Source: Butyrivibrio sp. FCS014 (lineage in GTDB: Bacteria; Bacillota; Clostridia; Lachnospirales; Lachnospiraceae). Taken from it: a DNA stretch of 64,000 bases. Of the stretch, positions 7,762-18,324 are shown in pieces. The notes under the pieces were generated by a model that saw nothing but the letters and a program-made list of their open reading frames with translations, was not told the DNA's origin and made no database searches. Where the stretch lies: the NCBI RefSeq assembly GCF_000526935.1, contig NZ_JAHA01000019.1:124001-188000 (forward strand), in the 5' to 3' direction. Both the position numbers and the translations under genes were made by a program. Position 1 is the stretch's first letter, and every line of letters starts with the position of its first letter.

Positions 7762-10434
7762 TCACACAAATTTTTGGATTTTAATATTTCTTTCATAAAA
7801 GAACACCTGAAACGCAAAAACAAGGACAGATATTATGCTAAGAATCTTCCCCACAAGAAGGCCTGGAACAACATATTCTAGCCTAAACGAATGCTCTCCC
7901 GCAGGAACCTTTGCTGAAAGGAAAATATCTGCAGTTCTAAATGTTTCTTCCTTAATACCATCTACAGTCAATTTCCAGCCCGTATCATATGGGATGGTAA
8001 ACATGATAAGCTGTGTATCATCTACTGTAGCATCACCTACTAAACTAGTATCACTTATTTTCGTTATTGAAGATTGCCTATTTCTAAGTGTTTCTGAACA
8101 TTTTTCAAGAACCGAATCATCCGAATAGTAGATCTGCAATCCCTCAAGCGTTATCGCCAAAAATGCTCTTGTCACATTTTCATTAAAGTAAAGCCTTCCA
8201 GACACCTCTTCTCCTTTTCGATAAGTTCCGATGTACTTTAATGCATCTTCCATAGTCCCGAATCCATCGATAATAGCTGCAGAATCATACATATACACTG
8301 ATCCATCCCTTGCTGCTTGAAAACTGATCTCTATATAGGAGGTATTTGGATAAATTACATTTCCATTCTCATCAGTCACAGATTTGTTACTCTTATTTTT
8401 AGAATTCTCATTTTCATCTTCGTCTGTAAATATACTCATCTCTTCTGAGAACAACTTTGCTTCTTCGCTATTCATCGCAAATGATTCTATAGAGTTATGT
8501 ATTGCGACATTATAATTATTTTCTCTGATAAATATATTTTCATCAGATCCCGTCATTGCCTTCCAAATACAATTCTGTATATCAAAAATATCTTTATTTG
8601 ATTCTAAATCAATATCCTTGACTTCATCATTGCTAACTACTAGTAAATCCAAAGCAAATGGATTTTCATAAATGCTGTTTCCCTCAATCGCATTCATTTT
8701 TTTTATATAATTTTTCTCTTTCTCCAGGTCTCTTTTTGAAATAACATACTTAATTCCTAAAAGAGAATCCGTTGCAGCCGTCACGCCACTCCCGTAACTG
8801 TTTGCTTTTTGCCCGGTCCAATTAATGCCAAGCTTCTGAAGATTACTTGTAACTACATAGGATGAATAGGTAGCATGTCCCACTCCGTTGTAATGGAACA
8901 AAAACGGATCCTGCCCCATTCCCTTCGTCATTTGATCTTCGATTTCCAGCCTGTAAAAATCTTTATCGCTTTCCAAAAGTCCATAAACCGGAGGTTGTCT
9001 TATAAAAATATCATTTCTAAATTCTGTTTCCCCACTCCCCCACTCATCCAATATCTTTTTCTCTGAGGTGTAATAATTTATATACAACTGCAGACTGACA
9101 CATAAAAGCATTATAAGAATAAGGCTTCTTTTGTCCGATCTTTCCGGTCTGAATCTGTAAAATGCATAACATGACAGAATAAGAGAAAGAATCAGAAGAT
9201 CCGCAACTACATTTCCTCCGGAAATAAACTCGTATGAGACAGAAAAAATAACAAGTACAGATAGCACAAGAATAATAAGTGCCTTCTTAAGGTCCTTCAG
9301 ATCGAGTTCATAGATATACTGCATTTCTTTTGCCGCAATGAGTAGTAAGAAGAAAGAGAAAACAAATGACTGCCTGTGATTGAACCAGGTATTACTGGAG
9401 AACCCCTGAAATATTGCTTTAAATGTCTTTATGTAAAAGCTAAGCCCATAGGCAACCAGAATAGCTGAAACCGCTATCTTCTCTCTTTTTGAGATCTCTT
9501 TATTCAAAAAATACAGTATTACCAGCAAGATCGTGAGTACTCCGCAAAATATAACAGGATATCCGTTTATTATCTGTGATGTGCTGTCGGCACCAGAAAA
9601 GAGTTTTGCTGCCATTTGCAAAATAGGTCCGTTATCCTCAAAAGCAAAATCACTGATATTAGTTGTTTTAATCCTGTCCGTGCATGACAATAACGCCGGA
9701 AGCCAAACAATGCTCCCAAGGAATCCTCCGGTTACCGATGCTATGGTATATCTTACAAAAATCTCTTTTCTTTTCCCTATAAGCTTGCTATTCATAACAT
9801 AGAGATATGCAGCAAATACAAATACCGATGCCATGCAGACAATAAATCCCATTTGGAAACCTGATAGCACTGTATAAGCGATACTTATCGTATATAACGC
9901 CGTCCTCTTCTCTTCTATAAGTTTGACAAGTCCAAGAACCATCAGAGGAAGAAATACTACACCCATATGAAAAAGCGGATTGTAATTATATACAACCATA
10001 TATCCCATCAGAGCATAGGAAGTAGAGAAAATAATATTTGACGCGTGCTTTCCAAGTATTCCAGAAAGGCAAAGAAACATAGTAAGGCCACACAAAGAAG
10101 TATCAAAGATAATTGCCGCACTGAAAGCTTGAGGCATATAATCCCAGCCGGCAATAAGATAGAATAATGAAATTGGATGAAAAAGCTGTGTACTGTTCAG
10201 AAGAGCAATATTAGATCCTATGCCATCAGAAAAAGAATAATACATACTATGTTCACCCTTTAACACAGTAGTAAAATAGCTGAGCCAGGGTGTGTAATAG
10301 TAGTATGAATCGCCAAACAAAAGCGTGTTATTCCCAAATGGAGTAACCTTAAGTGCAGCAAGAGCTGCTATGGTAATAAGAGCTGGCAGAAAAAAGGATG
10401 CCACTACCAATAGAATATACTTTTTACGACTCAT
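7762..10434 (-). CDS. YfhO-family multi-spanning membrane protein
   Basis: An 890-residue membrane protein. About 12 hydrophobic helices fill residues 1-440. A large extracytoplasmic region (about 450-850) follows, ending in a Gly/Trp-containing domain (MFTIPYDTGWKLTVDGIKEE) and one last helix. This build and the C-terminal PYDTGWKLTVDG pattern match the YfhO family of GT-C-like proteins; Bacillus YfhO takes part in glycosylation of teichoic acids, so a role in sugar transfer outside the membrane is likely, but the substrate is unknown. GGGGGAG precedes the ATG. It lies upstream of the pilin gene in the same direction; glycosylation of pilin is conceivable but not shown. A second family member is at 13839-16322. 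Confidence 0.82.
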   Translation of the reverse strand: MSRKKYILLVVASFFLPALITIAALAALKVTPFGNNTLLFGDSYYYYTPWLSYFTTVLKGEHSMYYSFSDGIGSNIALLNSTQLFHPISLFYLIAGWDYMPQAFSAAIIFDTSLCGLTMFLCLSGILGKHASNIIFSTSYALMGYMVVYNYNPLFHMGVVFLPLMVLGLVKLIEEKRTALYTISIAYTVLSGFQMGFIVCMASVFVFAAYLYVMNSKLIGKRKEIFVRYTIASVTGGFLGSIVWLPALLSCTDRIKTTNISDFAFEDNGPILQMAAKLFSGADSTSQIINGYPVIFCGVLTILLVILYFLNKEISKREKIAVSAILVAYGLSFYIKTFKAIFQGFSSNTWFNHRQSFVFSFFLLLIAAKEMQYIYELDLKDLKKALIILVLSVLVIFSVSYEFISGGNVVADLLILSLILSCYAFYRFRPERSDKRSLILIMLLCVSLQLYINYYTSEKKILDEWGSGETEFRNDIFIRQPPVYGLLESDKDFYRLEIEDQMTKGMGQDPFLFHYNGVGHATYSSYVVTSNLQKLGINWTGQKANSYGSGVTAATDSLLGIKYVISKRDLEKEKNYIKKMNAIEGNSIYENPFALDLLVVSNDEVKDIDLESNKDIFDIQNCIWKAMTGSDENIFIRENNYNVAIHNSIESFAMNSEEAKLFSEEMSIFTDEDENENSKNKSNKSVTDENGNVIYPNTSYIEISFQAARDGSVYMYDSAAIIDGFGTMEDALKYIGTYRKGEEVSGRLYFNENVTRAFLAITLEGLQIYYSDDSVLEKCSETLRNRQSSITKISDTSLVGDATVDDTQLIMFTIPYDTGWKLTVDGIKEETFRTADIFLSAKVPAGEHSFRLEYVVPGLLVGKILSIISVLVFAFQVFFYERNIKIQKFV

Positions 10435-10465
10435 TAATCATCTCCCCCGAACAAATAATAAGTGA

Positions 10466-10497
10466 AAACCCACTCCCCATAACCGGGAAGCGGGTTT
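10466..10497 (-). terminator. Rho-independent terminator after the repeat protein gene
   Basis: On the minus strand a 13-bp stem (AAACCCGCTTCCC with GGGGAGTGGGTTT, two G-T pairs) has a 6-base loop and is followed by TTTTCACTT. It lies 44 bases past the stop of the gene at 10541-11842. Confidence 0.75.
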
Positions 10498-10540
10498 AGT
10501 ATTCTAAATGCATTTTTATCGTAACATAGTTAAATAGCCA

Positions 10541-11842
10541 TTAGGTTTTCGCTGCTCTCTTCAGCAGCGCAATATATGCCTTGTACTTGATCCTGAATCT
10601 AGCATCCGAAGTAACCTTCTCAAGAGCTTCATCGCTGATCCCGGGATTCTTGGTCACAAGCTTTGCTACGCGCCAGTCATTGTCGTTCTTAAGATTCATA
10701 AGAGCTTCTTCCGGAGCGTTGGGATTCCTTACAACATTCTCTCTTACGATCCACTCTTCGTCCTGGGAAAGGCGAAGCAGAGCTTCCTTGGGAGCGCTCT
10801 TGTTGCTGGCAACGGCCTTTCTGATATAGGCATCGTTGTAGCCGGAAAGATATTCAAGAACATTTTCGGGAGCGCTGACATTCATGGCCACGTTCTCGCA
10901 TACTCTCCAGTCCTCATCTTTTGCAAGCTTTGAAAGTACCTGATCAGGGGTCTTCTCATTTCTGGCAACAGCCTTTCTTACGTAGCCGTCATCGTCCTCT
11001 GCCAGATATCTTAATATTTCATCTGAAGCTTTTTTGTTTCCTGCAACGGAAGTACGAATGGACTGCTTAACATCTTTTGCAAGCTTATCAAGGATATCCA
11101 GAGAAGTATTGGGATTCTCCGCAACAGCTCCTCTTACGCTGGTCTCCGGGTCATTCAAAAGAGCATTCAAAACGTTTAAAGGTGCCTTGTCGTTTTTGGC
11201 AACATTCTCACGAACCGCACTCGAGATGTCACGGGCAAGAACCGTGAAGGTTGCCTCGGAGTTTCCGCTGTTCTTTGCTACCGCTGCTCTTACATCTTCT
11301 TCCTTGTCTTTGGCAAGCTTCTCCAGGACAGAGGCTAAAACACTGGGATTCTCTGCAACTGAAAGTCTTACGGAATCCTCTTTATCCTCTGAAAGCTTCT
11401 CCAGTATAGTCACAGATGTTCCGGGATTGCCGGCAACTCCGCTTCTTACCACATCGCTGGCATCTGCTGCAAGCTTCTCCAGGGCACTTGCGGGAGTATT
11501 CTTATTCTGAGCTACTCTGTATCTGATAACATCGCTCTCATCATTAGCGAGAGCTTCCAGAATCTTCACAGGTGTATTGGCATTTTCTGCAACTCCCCAG
11601 CGAACAGCATCATTAAGATCCTTGGCAAGGAACTCAAGAGTCTCCAGGGAAGCATTGGGATGAGCTGCTATTCCTCGAAGAACGGCAAGATTGGTCTTAT
11701 CAAGTTCGTAGAGTTTATCAAGGACCTCAGTGGGGGTATCTTCGTCTCTTATGATATCCTCGCTTACAACAGCCCACTCTGCATACTTGTAATCATGGTC
11801 AAAAAGCTCCAGTACATCACTAATAAGTTTGCCGTACTCCAT
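10541..11842 (-). CDS. Leucine-rich-repeat-variant (HEAT-like) repeat protein
   Basis: A 433-residue protein built almost wholly of about 15 tandem repeats of 26 residues, each like NTPVKILEALANDESDVIR then YRVAxNx. The pattern, with a conserved Pro or Ser, a Leu-rich helix, Asp, then VR..VA.NP, is that of the LRV/HEAT-like family, which forms a curved helical solenoid for protein contacts. No signal peptide or membrane helix is seen, so it is cytoplasmic. The frame is open upstream to 11893, but the ATG at 11842 has GGAGG 6 bases before it. No enzyme motif is present. It stands alone between two terminators, so the partner is not suggested by context. Confidence 0.8.
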   Translation of the reverse strand: MEYGKLISDVLELFDHDYKYAEWAVVSEDIIRDEDTPTEVLDKLYELDKTNLAVLRGIAAHPNASLETLEFLAKDLNDAVRWGVAENANTPVKILEALANDESDVIRYRVAQNKNTPASALEKLAADASDVVRSGVAGNPGTSVTILEKLSEDKEDSVRLSVAENPSVLASVLEKLAKDKEEDVRAAVAKNSGNSEATFTVLARDISSAVRENVAKNDKAPLNVLNALLNDPETSVRGAVAENPNTSLDILDKLAKDVKQSIRTSVAGNKKASDEILRYLAEDDDGYVRKAVARNEKTPDQVLSKLAKDEDWRVCENVAMNVSAPENVLEYLSGYNDAYIRKAVASNKSAPKEALLRLSQDEEWIVRENVVRNPNAPEEALMNLKNDNDWRVAKLVTKNPGISDEALEKVTSDARFRIKYKAYIALLKRAAKT

Positions 11843-11919
11843 AGTTATCCTCCAATTAAGCGAAACAATGATGAACAGTCCCCAATAAAACAACGATATA
11901 TACTATCATAATACATTTG

Positions 11920-11955
11920 AAAAAAGAACGCCACAGCAATAACGCTGTGACGTTC
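11920..11955 (-). terminator. Rho-independent terminator of leuC-leuD
   Basis: On the minus strand GAACGtCACAGC pairs with GCTGTGgCGTTC (one internal mismatch) around a 6-base loop, followed at once by TTTTTT. It lies just past the leuD stop. Confidence 0.88.
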
Positions 11956-11963
11956 AAATAAAT

Positions 11964-12455
11964 TCAATTTTTAGAATTGATGTAGTTGATGAGCCCTTCA
12001 GAATCTATGATCTTCTGCATGAATGGCGGGAAGGCCTGGCCCTGGAAGCTCTTGCCTGTGGTCTCGTCCGTGATAACGCCTGTATCAAAGTCGATGCTGA
12101 CCACATCTCCTGCATTTATATTCTCTGCAGCCTCCTCACACTCAATGATGGGAAGACCGATGTTGATGCTGTTGCGATAAAAGATCCTTGCAAAGCTCTT
12201 TGCGATAACACAGCTTACACCCGAAGTCTTGATGACCAGCGGTGCATGCTCTCTTGAGGATCCGCAGCCGAAGTTCCTGTCAGCCACGATCACGTCACCT
12301 TCCTTGACCTTGTTTACGAAATCCTTGTCGATATCTTCCATGCAATGCTTAGACAGCTCTTTTGCATCGGTAATTGCCAGATAACGGGCGGGAATGATAA
12401 CGTCCGTATCTACATTGTCTCCATATTTAAAAACTGTTCCCTTAGCGGCTTTCAT
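11964..12455 (-). CDS. leuD: 3-isopropylmalate dehydratase small subunit
   Basis: A 163-residue small subunit of isopropylmalate isomerase, which converts 2- to 3-isopropylmalate in leucine synthesis. The family motifs are clear: [15 protein letters not shown] near the N-terminus, [12 protein letters not shown] at about residue 62-73, and [15 protein letters not shown] at about 88-102. It is the short bacterial/archaeal type and lies 15 bases after leuC, with which it forms the heterodimer. A strong terminator follows. Confidence 0.96.
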   Translation of the reverse strand: MKAAKGTVFKYGDNVDTDVIIPARYLAITDAKELSKHCMEDIDKDFVNKVKEGDVIVADRNFGCGSSREHAPLVIKTSGVSCVIAKSFARIFYRNSINIGLPIIECEEAAENINAGDVVSIDFDTGVITDETTGKSFQGQAFPPFMQKIIDSEGLINYINSKN

Positions 12456-12470
12456 AATTCTCCTCCTTTA

Positions 12471-13742
12471 TCAAAGTCCAAGCTCGGACGGCTGTGAGAG
12501 TTTGCCTGTTGCTGCACTGGCTGCGGCAACCGCAGGTGAAGCCAGGTAAATCTCAGAGTCAATGGCGCCCATTCTGCCGACGAAGTTACGGTTTGTGGTG
12601 GAAACGCATCTCTCTTTGGAGGCGAGAACACCCATGTGTCCGCCAAGGCAGGGACCGCAGGTAGGTGTGGATACGATGGCTCCGGCCTCGATGAAGGTTC
12701 TAAGAAGCCCCTCTTCCATAGCCTGAAGATATATGTTCTGAGTTCCGGGGATCACGATGCAGCGAACACCGGGAGCTACCTTTCTTCCCTTAAGAACCTC
12801 TGCTGCAGCACGAAGATCTCCGATTCTTCCGTTGGTGCAGGATCCGATAACCACCTGGTCGATCTTGATGTCTTCTATTTCATCGAAGGTCTTTGTATTC
12901 TCAGGAAGGTGAGGATAAGCAACCGTGGACTTAAGTGTAGACAGGTCTATGGTGTACTCCTCATCGTACTGGGCATCGGTATCAGCCTCGAACACCTTGT
13001 ACTCCTTGCCGGGAGCGTGCTCCTTTAGATACTCTATGGTGATGTCATCCACCGGGAATATTCCGTTTTTGCCGCCGGCTTCAATAGCCATGTTTGCAAT
13101 GGTAAGTCTGTCATCCATAGTGAGGTTCTTAATGCCCTCTCCCACAAACTCCATGGACTTGTAAAGAGCTCCGTCAACGCCGATCATTCCGATGATATGA
13201 AGGATGACGTCCTTGCCGCTCACCCACTTTGAAGGCTTGCCTACGATATTGAACTTAATGGCGGAAGGAACCTTGAACCAGGCCTTGCCTGTTGCCATTC
13301 CGGCTGCCATATCCGTAGATCCGATACCTGTTGAGAAAGCACCAACTGCGCCGTAGGTGCAGGTATGTGAATCAGCACCGATAATGAGGTTTCCGGGAAG
13401 TGTCAGTCCCTGCTCCGGTAAAAGAGCATGCTCAATACCCATCTGTCCCACTTCAAAATAGTTGGTGATGTTGTTCTTAATAGCGAATTCTCTTACGCAC
13501 TTGCAGTTCTCCGCAGACTTGATGTCCTTGTTGGGAACGAAGTGATCGGGAACCAGCGCGATCTTATCCTTGTCAAAAACGCCGCTCTTAGTGAACTTAG
13601 CCATTTCATTGATAGCCACAGGACTGGTTATGTCGTTACCAAGCACCAGGTCCAGATCAGCCTCGATAAGCTGTCCTGCCTCCACATGGTCAAGTCCTGC
13701 ATGGGCTGCCAGAATCTTCTGGCTCATTGTCATACCGCTCAT
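12471..13742 (-). CDS. leuC: 3-isopropylmalate dehydratase large subunit
   Basis: A 423-residue aconitase-family subunit. The three cysteines for the [4Fe-4S] cluster are seen in the [11 protein letters not shown] motif (about residue 305) and in [11 protein letters not shown] (about 364-374); [18 protein letters not shown] at about 122-140 is the other hallmark. The first ATG has AAGGAG 9 bases upstream and fits the family length of the short LeuC type. No leuA or leuB lies nearby, and no T-box was recognised in the 96 bases upstream. Confidence 0.96.
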   Translation of the reverse strand: MSGMTMSQKILAAHAGLDHVEAGQLIEADLDLVLGNDITSPVAINEMAKFTKSGVFDKDKIALVPDHFVPNKDIKSAENCKCVREFAIKNNITNYFEVGQMGIEHALLPEQGLTLPGNLIIGADSHTCTYGAVGAFSTGIGSTDMAAGMATGKAWFKVPSAIKFNIVGKPSKWVSGKDVILHIIGMIGVDGALYKSMEFVGEGIKNLTMDDRLTIANMAIEAGGKNGIFPVDDITIEYLKEHAPGKEYKVFEADTDAQYDEEYTIDLSTLKSTVAYPHLPENTKTFDEIEDIKIDQVVIGSCTNGRIGDLRAAAEVLKGRKVAPGVRCIVIPGTQNIYLQAMEEGLLRTFIEAGAIVSTPTCGPCLGGHMGVLASKERCVSTTNRNFVGRMGAIDSEIYLASPAVAAASAATGKLSQPSELGL

Positions 13743-13838
13743 AGCAATAATCTCCTTAGGCCTTAATTTTTATCAATACATTTCTACTAAATATAACATA
13801 CTATTTTCAACAGCAACACATAACAAATTTAATCGTTT

Positions 13839-16322
13839 TTATTGACCTTTTTTAACATTCTGTCTGTGCAACGCAACATAGATTCCCAGCATACAAAAGC
13901 CTATAACACTCATAAACAGGCCCTCGAAGAATCCTTCCGGCGAATAGGTCACTCTTATGTCATGTACTCCTCCGGAAACCGGAATCGCCATTAGTCCGTA
14001 GTCCGCCTTATATACCGGCGTCCTCTCGCCATCCACCTGACAGCGGAAGCCCTCGGTTGCAGGAACCGAGAAGAACACCAGCGTGTTATCCTTAAGCATC
14101 GACGTCTTAGCCGAGAATCCGTGGGTATCCGTCTCAAACTCGGTGCAGGCGCTGCCCGCCCTGGCGATGCAGTCCCCGGTGAACCTGAAGTAGCTCATCT
14201 CATCCTCAAGGATATCTGACGCCGTAAGCTCCCTCATATTGATGGTCCCCGCAAGTTCATCCACGGTTTCATCGGGAAGGATCAGAGCCCTTACAAGGTC
14301 ATAGTCATGCTCCTTGGCCTCAAGCTTCTCCCACTCCGACTCTCTAATATAGAAATCAAAGGTAAATCCCATAGGGATGAAATTGCTGTTCTCAAAAATG
14401 TCGAAGCCGTTCTGGGTATCCACATAGTTGTACCCCTCGGTCCCCTCACCGTCGTTAAACACACGGTTCTTGCTGATCTCGGCATTCTCAAAGTAATACC
14501 TTCCGGACAAAAGAGCTCTCACTCCCGCCCTGCTCACCGGAATATTGGTCTCCACGGTCCTTGTGATGTCCGCCGTTCCTTTAAGGAAATCGAAGATCTC
14601 CGAGGGCACCGTGCTAAGGAAGCAGTGAATGGAAGGGATCCCCCAGACCATGTCGTAGTTGGTGGATGTGCTGTCAACCTCGCCCCTCGCAAACTTCCTC
14701 TGATCCACCTCTACAGTATTAAACAGCATCTGCTCCTGCCACTTCTCTTTTCCCCGGTCACTTATGATGGAGCTTCCGTTCCGAACCGGAATATAGGTGG
14801 CAACGATGCAGCTTACAACCACCAGGAAAAGAACCATCACATCCCGATAGGTAATGGCACTGCGCTTGATGCCGCTGCCCATTCTCCTTGCAATACCCTT
14901 GGTCTTAGGAAGCACAAAGTTCGCAATATACAAAAGTATGCACAGGAACAGCGTTCCGAACATATCCCACAGGAAGATCCTGTTATTATCCGACATCTTA
15001 AGGAACACGATATCTCCGGCTTCATCCCTTGAAGGAAGCAGATATACCACAACAAAGAACAGGAACAGCAATATGGCCGCCACCGTGCCCTTCTTCATCT
15101 GGGGTGTCTTGCCCCGCTCGGCTGCCCTTGCGGTGAAAAGACACATCATTAGAATCGGCATATAGAACCAGCGGGCGTAATAGGCGCTGTTGAAAAGCGA
15201 AAACGAGGAATTAAGGACCGGGATCATTGCCATAGCAAAGCAAACCAGCAGCAGTCTCTTTTCCCAGGTTCTCTTCTTCCTGTTCATGAGGAAGAACGCC
15301 ACGACGCCGGATATTCCGTACATGGGAAGGTAAGCCGCCAAAGATGCGTTCTTGACGGTCTTGGTATAGAAAAGAGTTCCCTTGCCTATGATATCAGGGA
15401 GCATGGCCAGGGATTTGATAATATCCCAGATAAGCTTCTCGCTGGGGTAGATGAGCATATCGTAGCCGGTGACGAAATTGTCCAGCCTTGTATTTCCTCT
15501 GATGCCGGCAAAGGCCTGCATGAGGAAAAAGCCTGCGATAAGAACTCCCGTTATCCCGCCAAAAAGTGCCCTTCCAAAGCGCAAGAGCGACAACGAAAGG
15601 TCGGTTTTGTCAAAGTATCTAAGGAAATAATAGATAACCAGGAACAGTACCTGTCCAAAGAAGAAATAGTAATTCACTATGGACATGAAGGCCGTCATCA
15701 GGGCAAAAAAGATAAAGGGTCTGCCGGATATTCTGATGAAAGAACCGCTCTCTCCGGCTTCTGCTTCCATGAGGTTTTCAAAGCACAGGAGAAAAATCGG
15801 GAAGAAACATACCGCATCCGTAAAGTGGTTGAACACTATATTGCAGGCGTTGAATCCCGAGAAGGCATATAAAAAGCCGCCGATCATGGCATAGGTATAT
15901 TTGCGAACATATCTTCGTATGTAAAGATATGCCGCAGCAGCCGCAATGCCGTATTTGATGGCCATAAGCCCCGGCATAAGATATGGGATTGCAGTTTCGG
16001 GAAACAGCGTGGTTATCCAGAAAAAGGGACTGCCCCACAGATAGAAGGAGAAATCTCCCGACATGGTTCCGCCAAGATCAATGTTCCAGTTCCAGAAAAA
16101 CTCTCCGTTTCTGACTGCCCTGTGGGCAAGGATATAAAAAGGGATCTGCTGAATATTGTAGTCGCCGTAATAAAAGAAGGGTAAACCTCTCCTAATGAGG
16201 ATCGGCAGAATAGCCAGAAGGTACATAAGGAAGCCGGCCGCGAACATGGTCGCGGGAACATACCAGCTCTTTTCCCCAACATTATCCTTGATGTAATCCT
16301 GCCGCAATGCTTTCACAGGCAT
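13839..16322 (-). CDS. YfhO-family multi-spanning membrane protein (second copy)
   Basis: An 827-residue protein with the same build as the one at 7762-10434: an N-terminal block of about 12 membrane helices, an extracytoplasmic region (about 490-790) and a C-terminal helix. It contains NYYFFFGQVLFLVIYYFLRY and, near the end, VPATEGFRCQVDGE in the place of the YDTGWKLTVDG of the first copy. The two differ widely in sequence, so they are old paralogues. Likely membrane glycosyltransferase or flippase-like function acting on envelope glycopolymers; substrate unknown. GGGGAG precedes the ATG. It lies between leuC and ilvC in the same direction, separated from ilvC by a terminator. Confidence 0.8.
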   Translation of the reverse strand: MPVKALRQDYIKDNVGEKSWYVPATMFAAGFLMYLLAILPILIRRGLPFFYYGDYNIQQIPFYILAHRAVRNGEFFWNWNIDLGGTMSGDFSFYLWGSPFFWITTLFPETAIPYLMPGLMAIKYGIAAAAAYLYIRRYVRKYTYAMIGGFLYAFSGFNACNIVFNHFTDAVCFFPIFLLCFENLMEAEAGESGSFIRISGRPFIFFALMTAFMSIVNYYFFFGQVLFLVIYYFLRYFDKTDLSLSLLRFGRALFGGITGVLIAGFFLMQAFAGIRGNTRLDNFVTGYDMLIYPSEKLIWDIIKSLAMLPDIIGKGTLFYTKTVKNASLAAYLPMYGISGVVAFFLMNRKKRTWEKRLLLVCFAMAMIPVLNSSFSLFNSAYYARWFYMPILMMCLFTARAAERGKTPQMKKGTVAAILLFLFFVVVYLLPSRDEAGDIVFLKMSDNNRIFLWDMFGTLFLCILLYIANFVLPKTKGIARRMGSGIKRSAITYRDVMVLFLVVVSCIVATYIPVRNGSSIISDRGKEKWQEQMLFNTVEVDQRKFARGEVDSTSTNYDMVWGIPSIHCFLSTVPSEIFDFLKGTADITRTVETNIPVSRAGVRALLSGRYYFENAEISKNRVFNDGEGTEGYNYVDTQNGFDIFENSNFIPMGFTFDFYIRESEWEKLEAKEHDYDLVRALILPDETVDELAGTINMRELTASDILEDEMSYFRFTGDCIARAGSACTEFETDTHGFSAKTSMLKDNTLVFFSVPATEGFRCQVDGERTPVYKADYGLMAIPVSGGVHDIRVTYSPEGFFEGLFMSVIGFCMLGIYVALHRQNVKKGQ

Positions 16323-16345
16323 ACTCTCCCCTTGTTACAAATAAA

Positions 16346-16381
16346 TTAAGAGTGCCACCGATAATGAAGGGGCACTCTTAA
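16346..16381 (-). terminator. Terminator after ilvC
   Basis: An 11-bp perfect inverted repeat TTAAGAGTGCC ... GGCACTCTTAA with a 14-base loop lies 36 bases past the ilvC stop. A moderately T-rich run (AATTTATTTG) follows on the minus strand. Confidence 0.7.
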
Positions 16382-16416
16382 AGTTTAGTCCAATTTCAGT
16401 GCTTTTTCAATTAGGC

Positions 16417-17445
16417 TTAGTTGTTGATAAGCTTGTCAGACTCGTTGTTCCAGCTGTAGAGCTTTCTGATCTCAGCGCCGATCTTCTCTGAAGGATGCTC
16501 AGCGTGGAGCTTTCTCATAGCCTGGAAGTGAACCTGTCCGCCTGCCTCTGACATGTCAAGGAGGAATTCCTTAGCGAAGGTGCCGTCCTGGATATCTGAA
16601 AGGATCTTCTTCATGGTCTTCTTGGTCTCATCAGTGATGAGCTTGGGACCTGTTACATAGTCGCCGTACTCAGCTGTGTTGGAGATTGAATATCTCATTC
16701 CTGCAAAGCCTGACTGATAGATAAGGTCTACGATGAGCTTCATCTCGTGAACGCACTCGAAGTATGCGTTTCTGGGATCATAGCCTGCCTCAACAAGAGT
16801 ATCGAAACCTGCCTGCATAAGTGCGCAAACACCGCCGCAAAGAACAGCCTGCTCACCGAAGAGGTCAGTCTCTGTCTCTGTTCTGAAGGTTGTCTCAAGA
16901 AGGCCTGCTCTTGCGCCGCCGATTCCTGCGCCATAAGCCAGAGCCATATCAAGAGCCTTGCCTGTTGCATCCTGCTCTACAGCTACAAGGCAAGGAGTTC
17001 CCTTGCCAGCCTGGTACTCACTTCTAACTGTGTGTCCGGGAGCCTTGGGAGCGATCATGGCAACGTCAACATCCTTGGGAGCCTTGATAAGGCCGAAGTG
17101 TACGTTGAAACCGTGTGCAAACATAAGCATGTTGCCGGGCTGAAGGTTGGGCTCGATGTCCTCTTTGTACATCTTGGCCTGCTTCTCATCGTTGATCAGA
17201 ATCATGATGATATCAGCCATCTTGGCAGCCTCTGCTGTGTTGTAAACCTTAAGTCCCTGAGCCTCAGCCTTAGCTTTGCTCTTGGAGCCTTCATAAAGTC
17301 CAACGATTACGTTGCATCCTGACTCCTTGAGGTTAAGGGCATGTGCGTGTCCCTGTGAGCCATAGCCGATGATGGCAATTGTCTTGCCCTCCAGCAGTGA
17401 AAGGTTACAATCTTCCTGATAAAAAATACGTGCTTCCTGTGACAT
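16417..17445 (-). CDS. ilvC: Ketol-acid reductoisomerase (NADP+)
   Basis: Class I short-form enzyme of about 342 residues. It isomerises and reduces acetolactate or acetohydroxybutyrate in valine and isoleucine synthesis. The Rossmann motif [15 protein letters not shown] is near residue 24, [13 protein letters not shown] is the family signature, and the all-helical C-terminal domain carries the metal-binding acids ([24 protein letters not shown]). The ATG at 17445 has GGAGGAG 6 bases upstream; the in-frame ATG at 17460 overlaps that site and is less likely. It lies just after ilvN in one transcript. Confidence 0.96.
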   Translation of the reverse strand: MSQEARIFYQEDCNLSLLEGKTIAIIGYGSQGHAHALNLKESGCNVIVGLYEGSKSKAKAEAQGLKVYNTAEAAKMADIIMILINDEKQAKMYKEDIEPNLQPGNMLMFAHGFNVHFGLIKAPKDVDVAMIAPKAPGHTVRSEYQAGKGTPCLVAVEQDATGKALDMALAYGAGIGGARAGLLETTFRTETETDLFGEQAVLCGGVCALMQAGFDTLVEAGYDPRNAYFECVHEMKLIVDLIYQSGFAGMRYSISNTAEYGDYVTGPKLITDETKKTMKKILSDIQDGTFAKEFLLDMSEAGGQVHFQAMRKLHAEHPSEKIGAEIRKLYSWNNESDKLINN

Positions 17446-17471
17446 AATATTCTCCTCCATATCGTTATTAT

Positions 17472-17984
17472 TTATTCATCTATGTAGATGACTTTATCAG
17501 TTCCGCGTCCGAGACCTGCAATTCCGGTCCTTGCCAGTTCAAGGATCTCATATCCTTCAAGGAGCTTAAGGAAGGCGTCCACCTTGGACTGATTGCCGGT
17601 GATCTCGATGATAAGTGAATCAGGGCTTACATCTACGATGTTGCCTCTGAAGATATTGGCTGTTGCGAGAATGCTCTGTCTCTTGTCCGCTTCAGCCCTG
17701 ACCTTCACCATGGCCAGTTCTCTGTAAACACTGTCCTCCGGGAGCAGTTCATGGATATCTCTGACATCCACCAGCTTGGCCACCTGCTTCTCGATCTGAT
17801 CGAGGATCACATCGTCTCCTGTGGCAACAATTGTAATTCTGGTGAACCTGGGATCAGCCGTAACTCCCGCAGTAATGCTCTCAATGTTGTATCCGCGTCT
17901 TGAAAAGAGGCCGGATATCCTGGACAGAACACCTGAGGTGTTGTCTACGATCAATTGGAACACTTTTTTCTGCATCTGCTGCAT
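17472..17984 (-). CDS. ilvN: Acetolactate synthase small (regulatory) subunit, ilvC-linked copy
   Basis: A 170-residue regulatory subunit with an N-terminal ACT domain ([26 protein letters not shown], about residues 7-32) that binds valine for feedback control, and the C-terminal IlvH/IlvN domain ending in [12 protein letters not shown]. The frame is open to a TTG at 18011, but the ATG at 17984 has GGAG 8 bases upstream and matches the family start. It is co-transcribed with ilvC. A second small subunit of about the same length sits next to the large subunit at 18510-18992. Confidence 0.94.
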   Translation of the reverse strand: MQQMQKKVFQLIVDNTSGVLSRISGLFSRRGYNIESITAGVTADPRFTRITIVATGDDVILDQIEKQVAKLVDVRDIHELLPEDSVYRELAMVKVRAEADKRQSILATANIFRGNIVDVSPDSLIIEITGNQSKVDAFLKLLEGYEILELARTGIAGLGRGTDKVIYIDE

Positions 17985-18130
17985 TTTCAGCTCTCCTTTA
18001 AGCCAATTCAATCCCTGTATTCATCGGCATCCTTTTGCACTTTAAAGTGTAAAGTTTCGCATCTGTTTACACCGGTGATTTTACTGCTTTTCAGTATTGT
18101 TTTTGGCTGTTTTTGAATCAATTAAGTCAA

Positions 18131-18158
18131 ATTATAGCACTCTTAACACCAAAGTCAA
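18131..18158 (-). promoter_or_regulatory. Sigma-A-type promoter of ilvN-ilvC
   Basis: TTGACT and TATAAT are separated by 16 bases on the minus strand, giving a leader of about 140 bases before ilvN. The leader contains the perfect 12-base palindrome CACTTTAAAGTG (18038-18049) and a related GCACTTTA lies upstream of the promoter near 18173; either could be an operator, but no regulator is identified. Confidence 0.7.
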
Positions 18159-18283
18159 CAACTTTTTCTTCTGCACTTTACATTGTTAATATTTTATAGC
18201 GTTAAAGTATAATCCTCGAAACAATAAAACATAAATAATTATTAAATAATTGCCACCGGCATTCTATCCCTCGTATAAAGAGA

Positions 18284-18289
18284 TATAAT
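18284..18289 (+). promoter_or_regulatory. Candidate -10 element for the double-glycine peptide gene
   Basis: A TATAAT lies 36 bases before the ATG at 18325, with only a weak -35 (ATTCTA, 17 bases upstream). This would give a short leader carrying AAAGGAGAGG. Confidence 0.4.
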
Positions 18290-18324
18290 AAAAACAGCAA
18301 CCCCGATTTGAAAGGAGAGGCAAC

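Noticed and set aside
17998..18024. An 8-codon minus-strand frame (MNTGIELA) before ilvN, as a possible attenuation leader peptide
   Set aside because: Only one Ile, one Leu and no Val codon; no terminator-like hairpin follows before ilvN.
18012..18324. T-box riboswitch before the ilv genes
   Set aside because: No T-box sequence (TGG.ACCGCG type) or stem I pattern was found in the leader.
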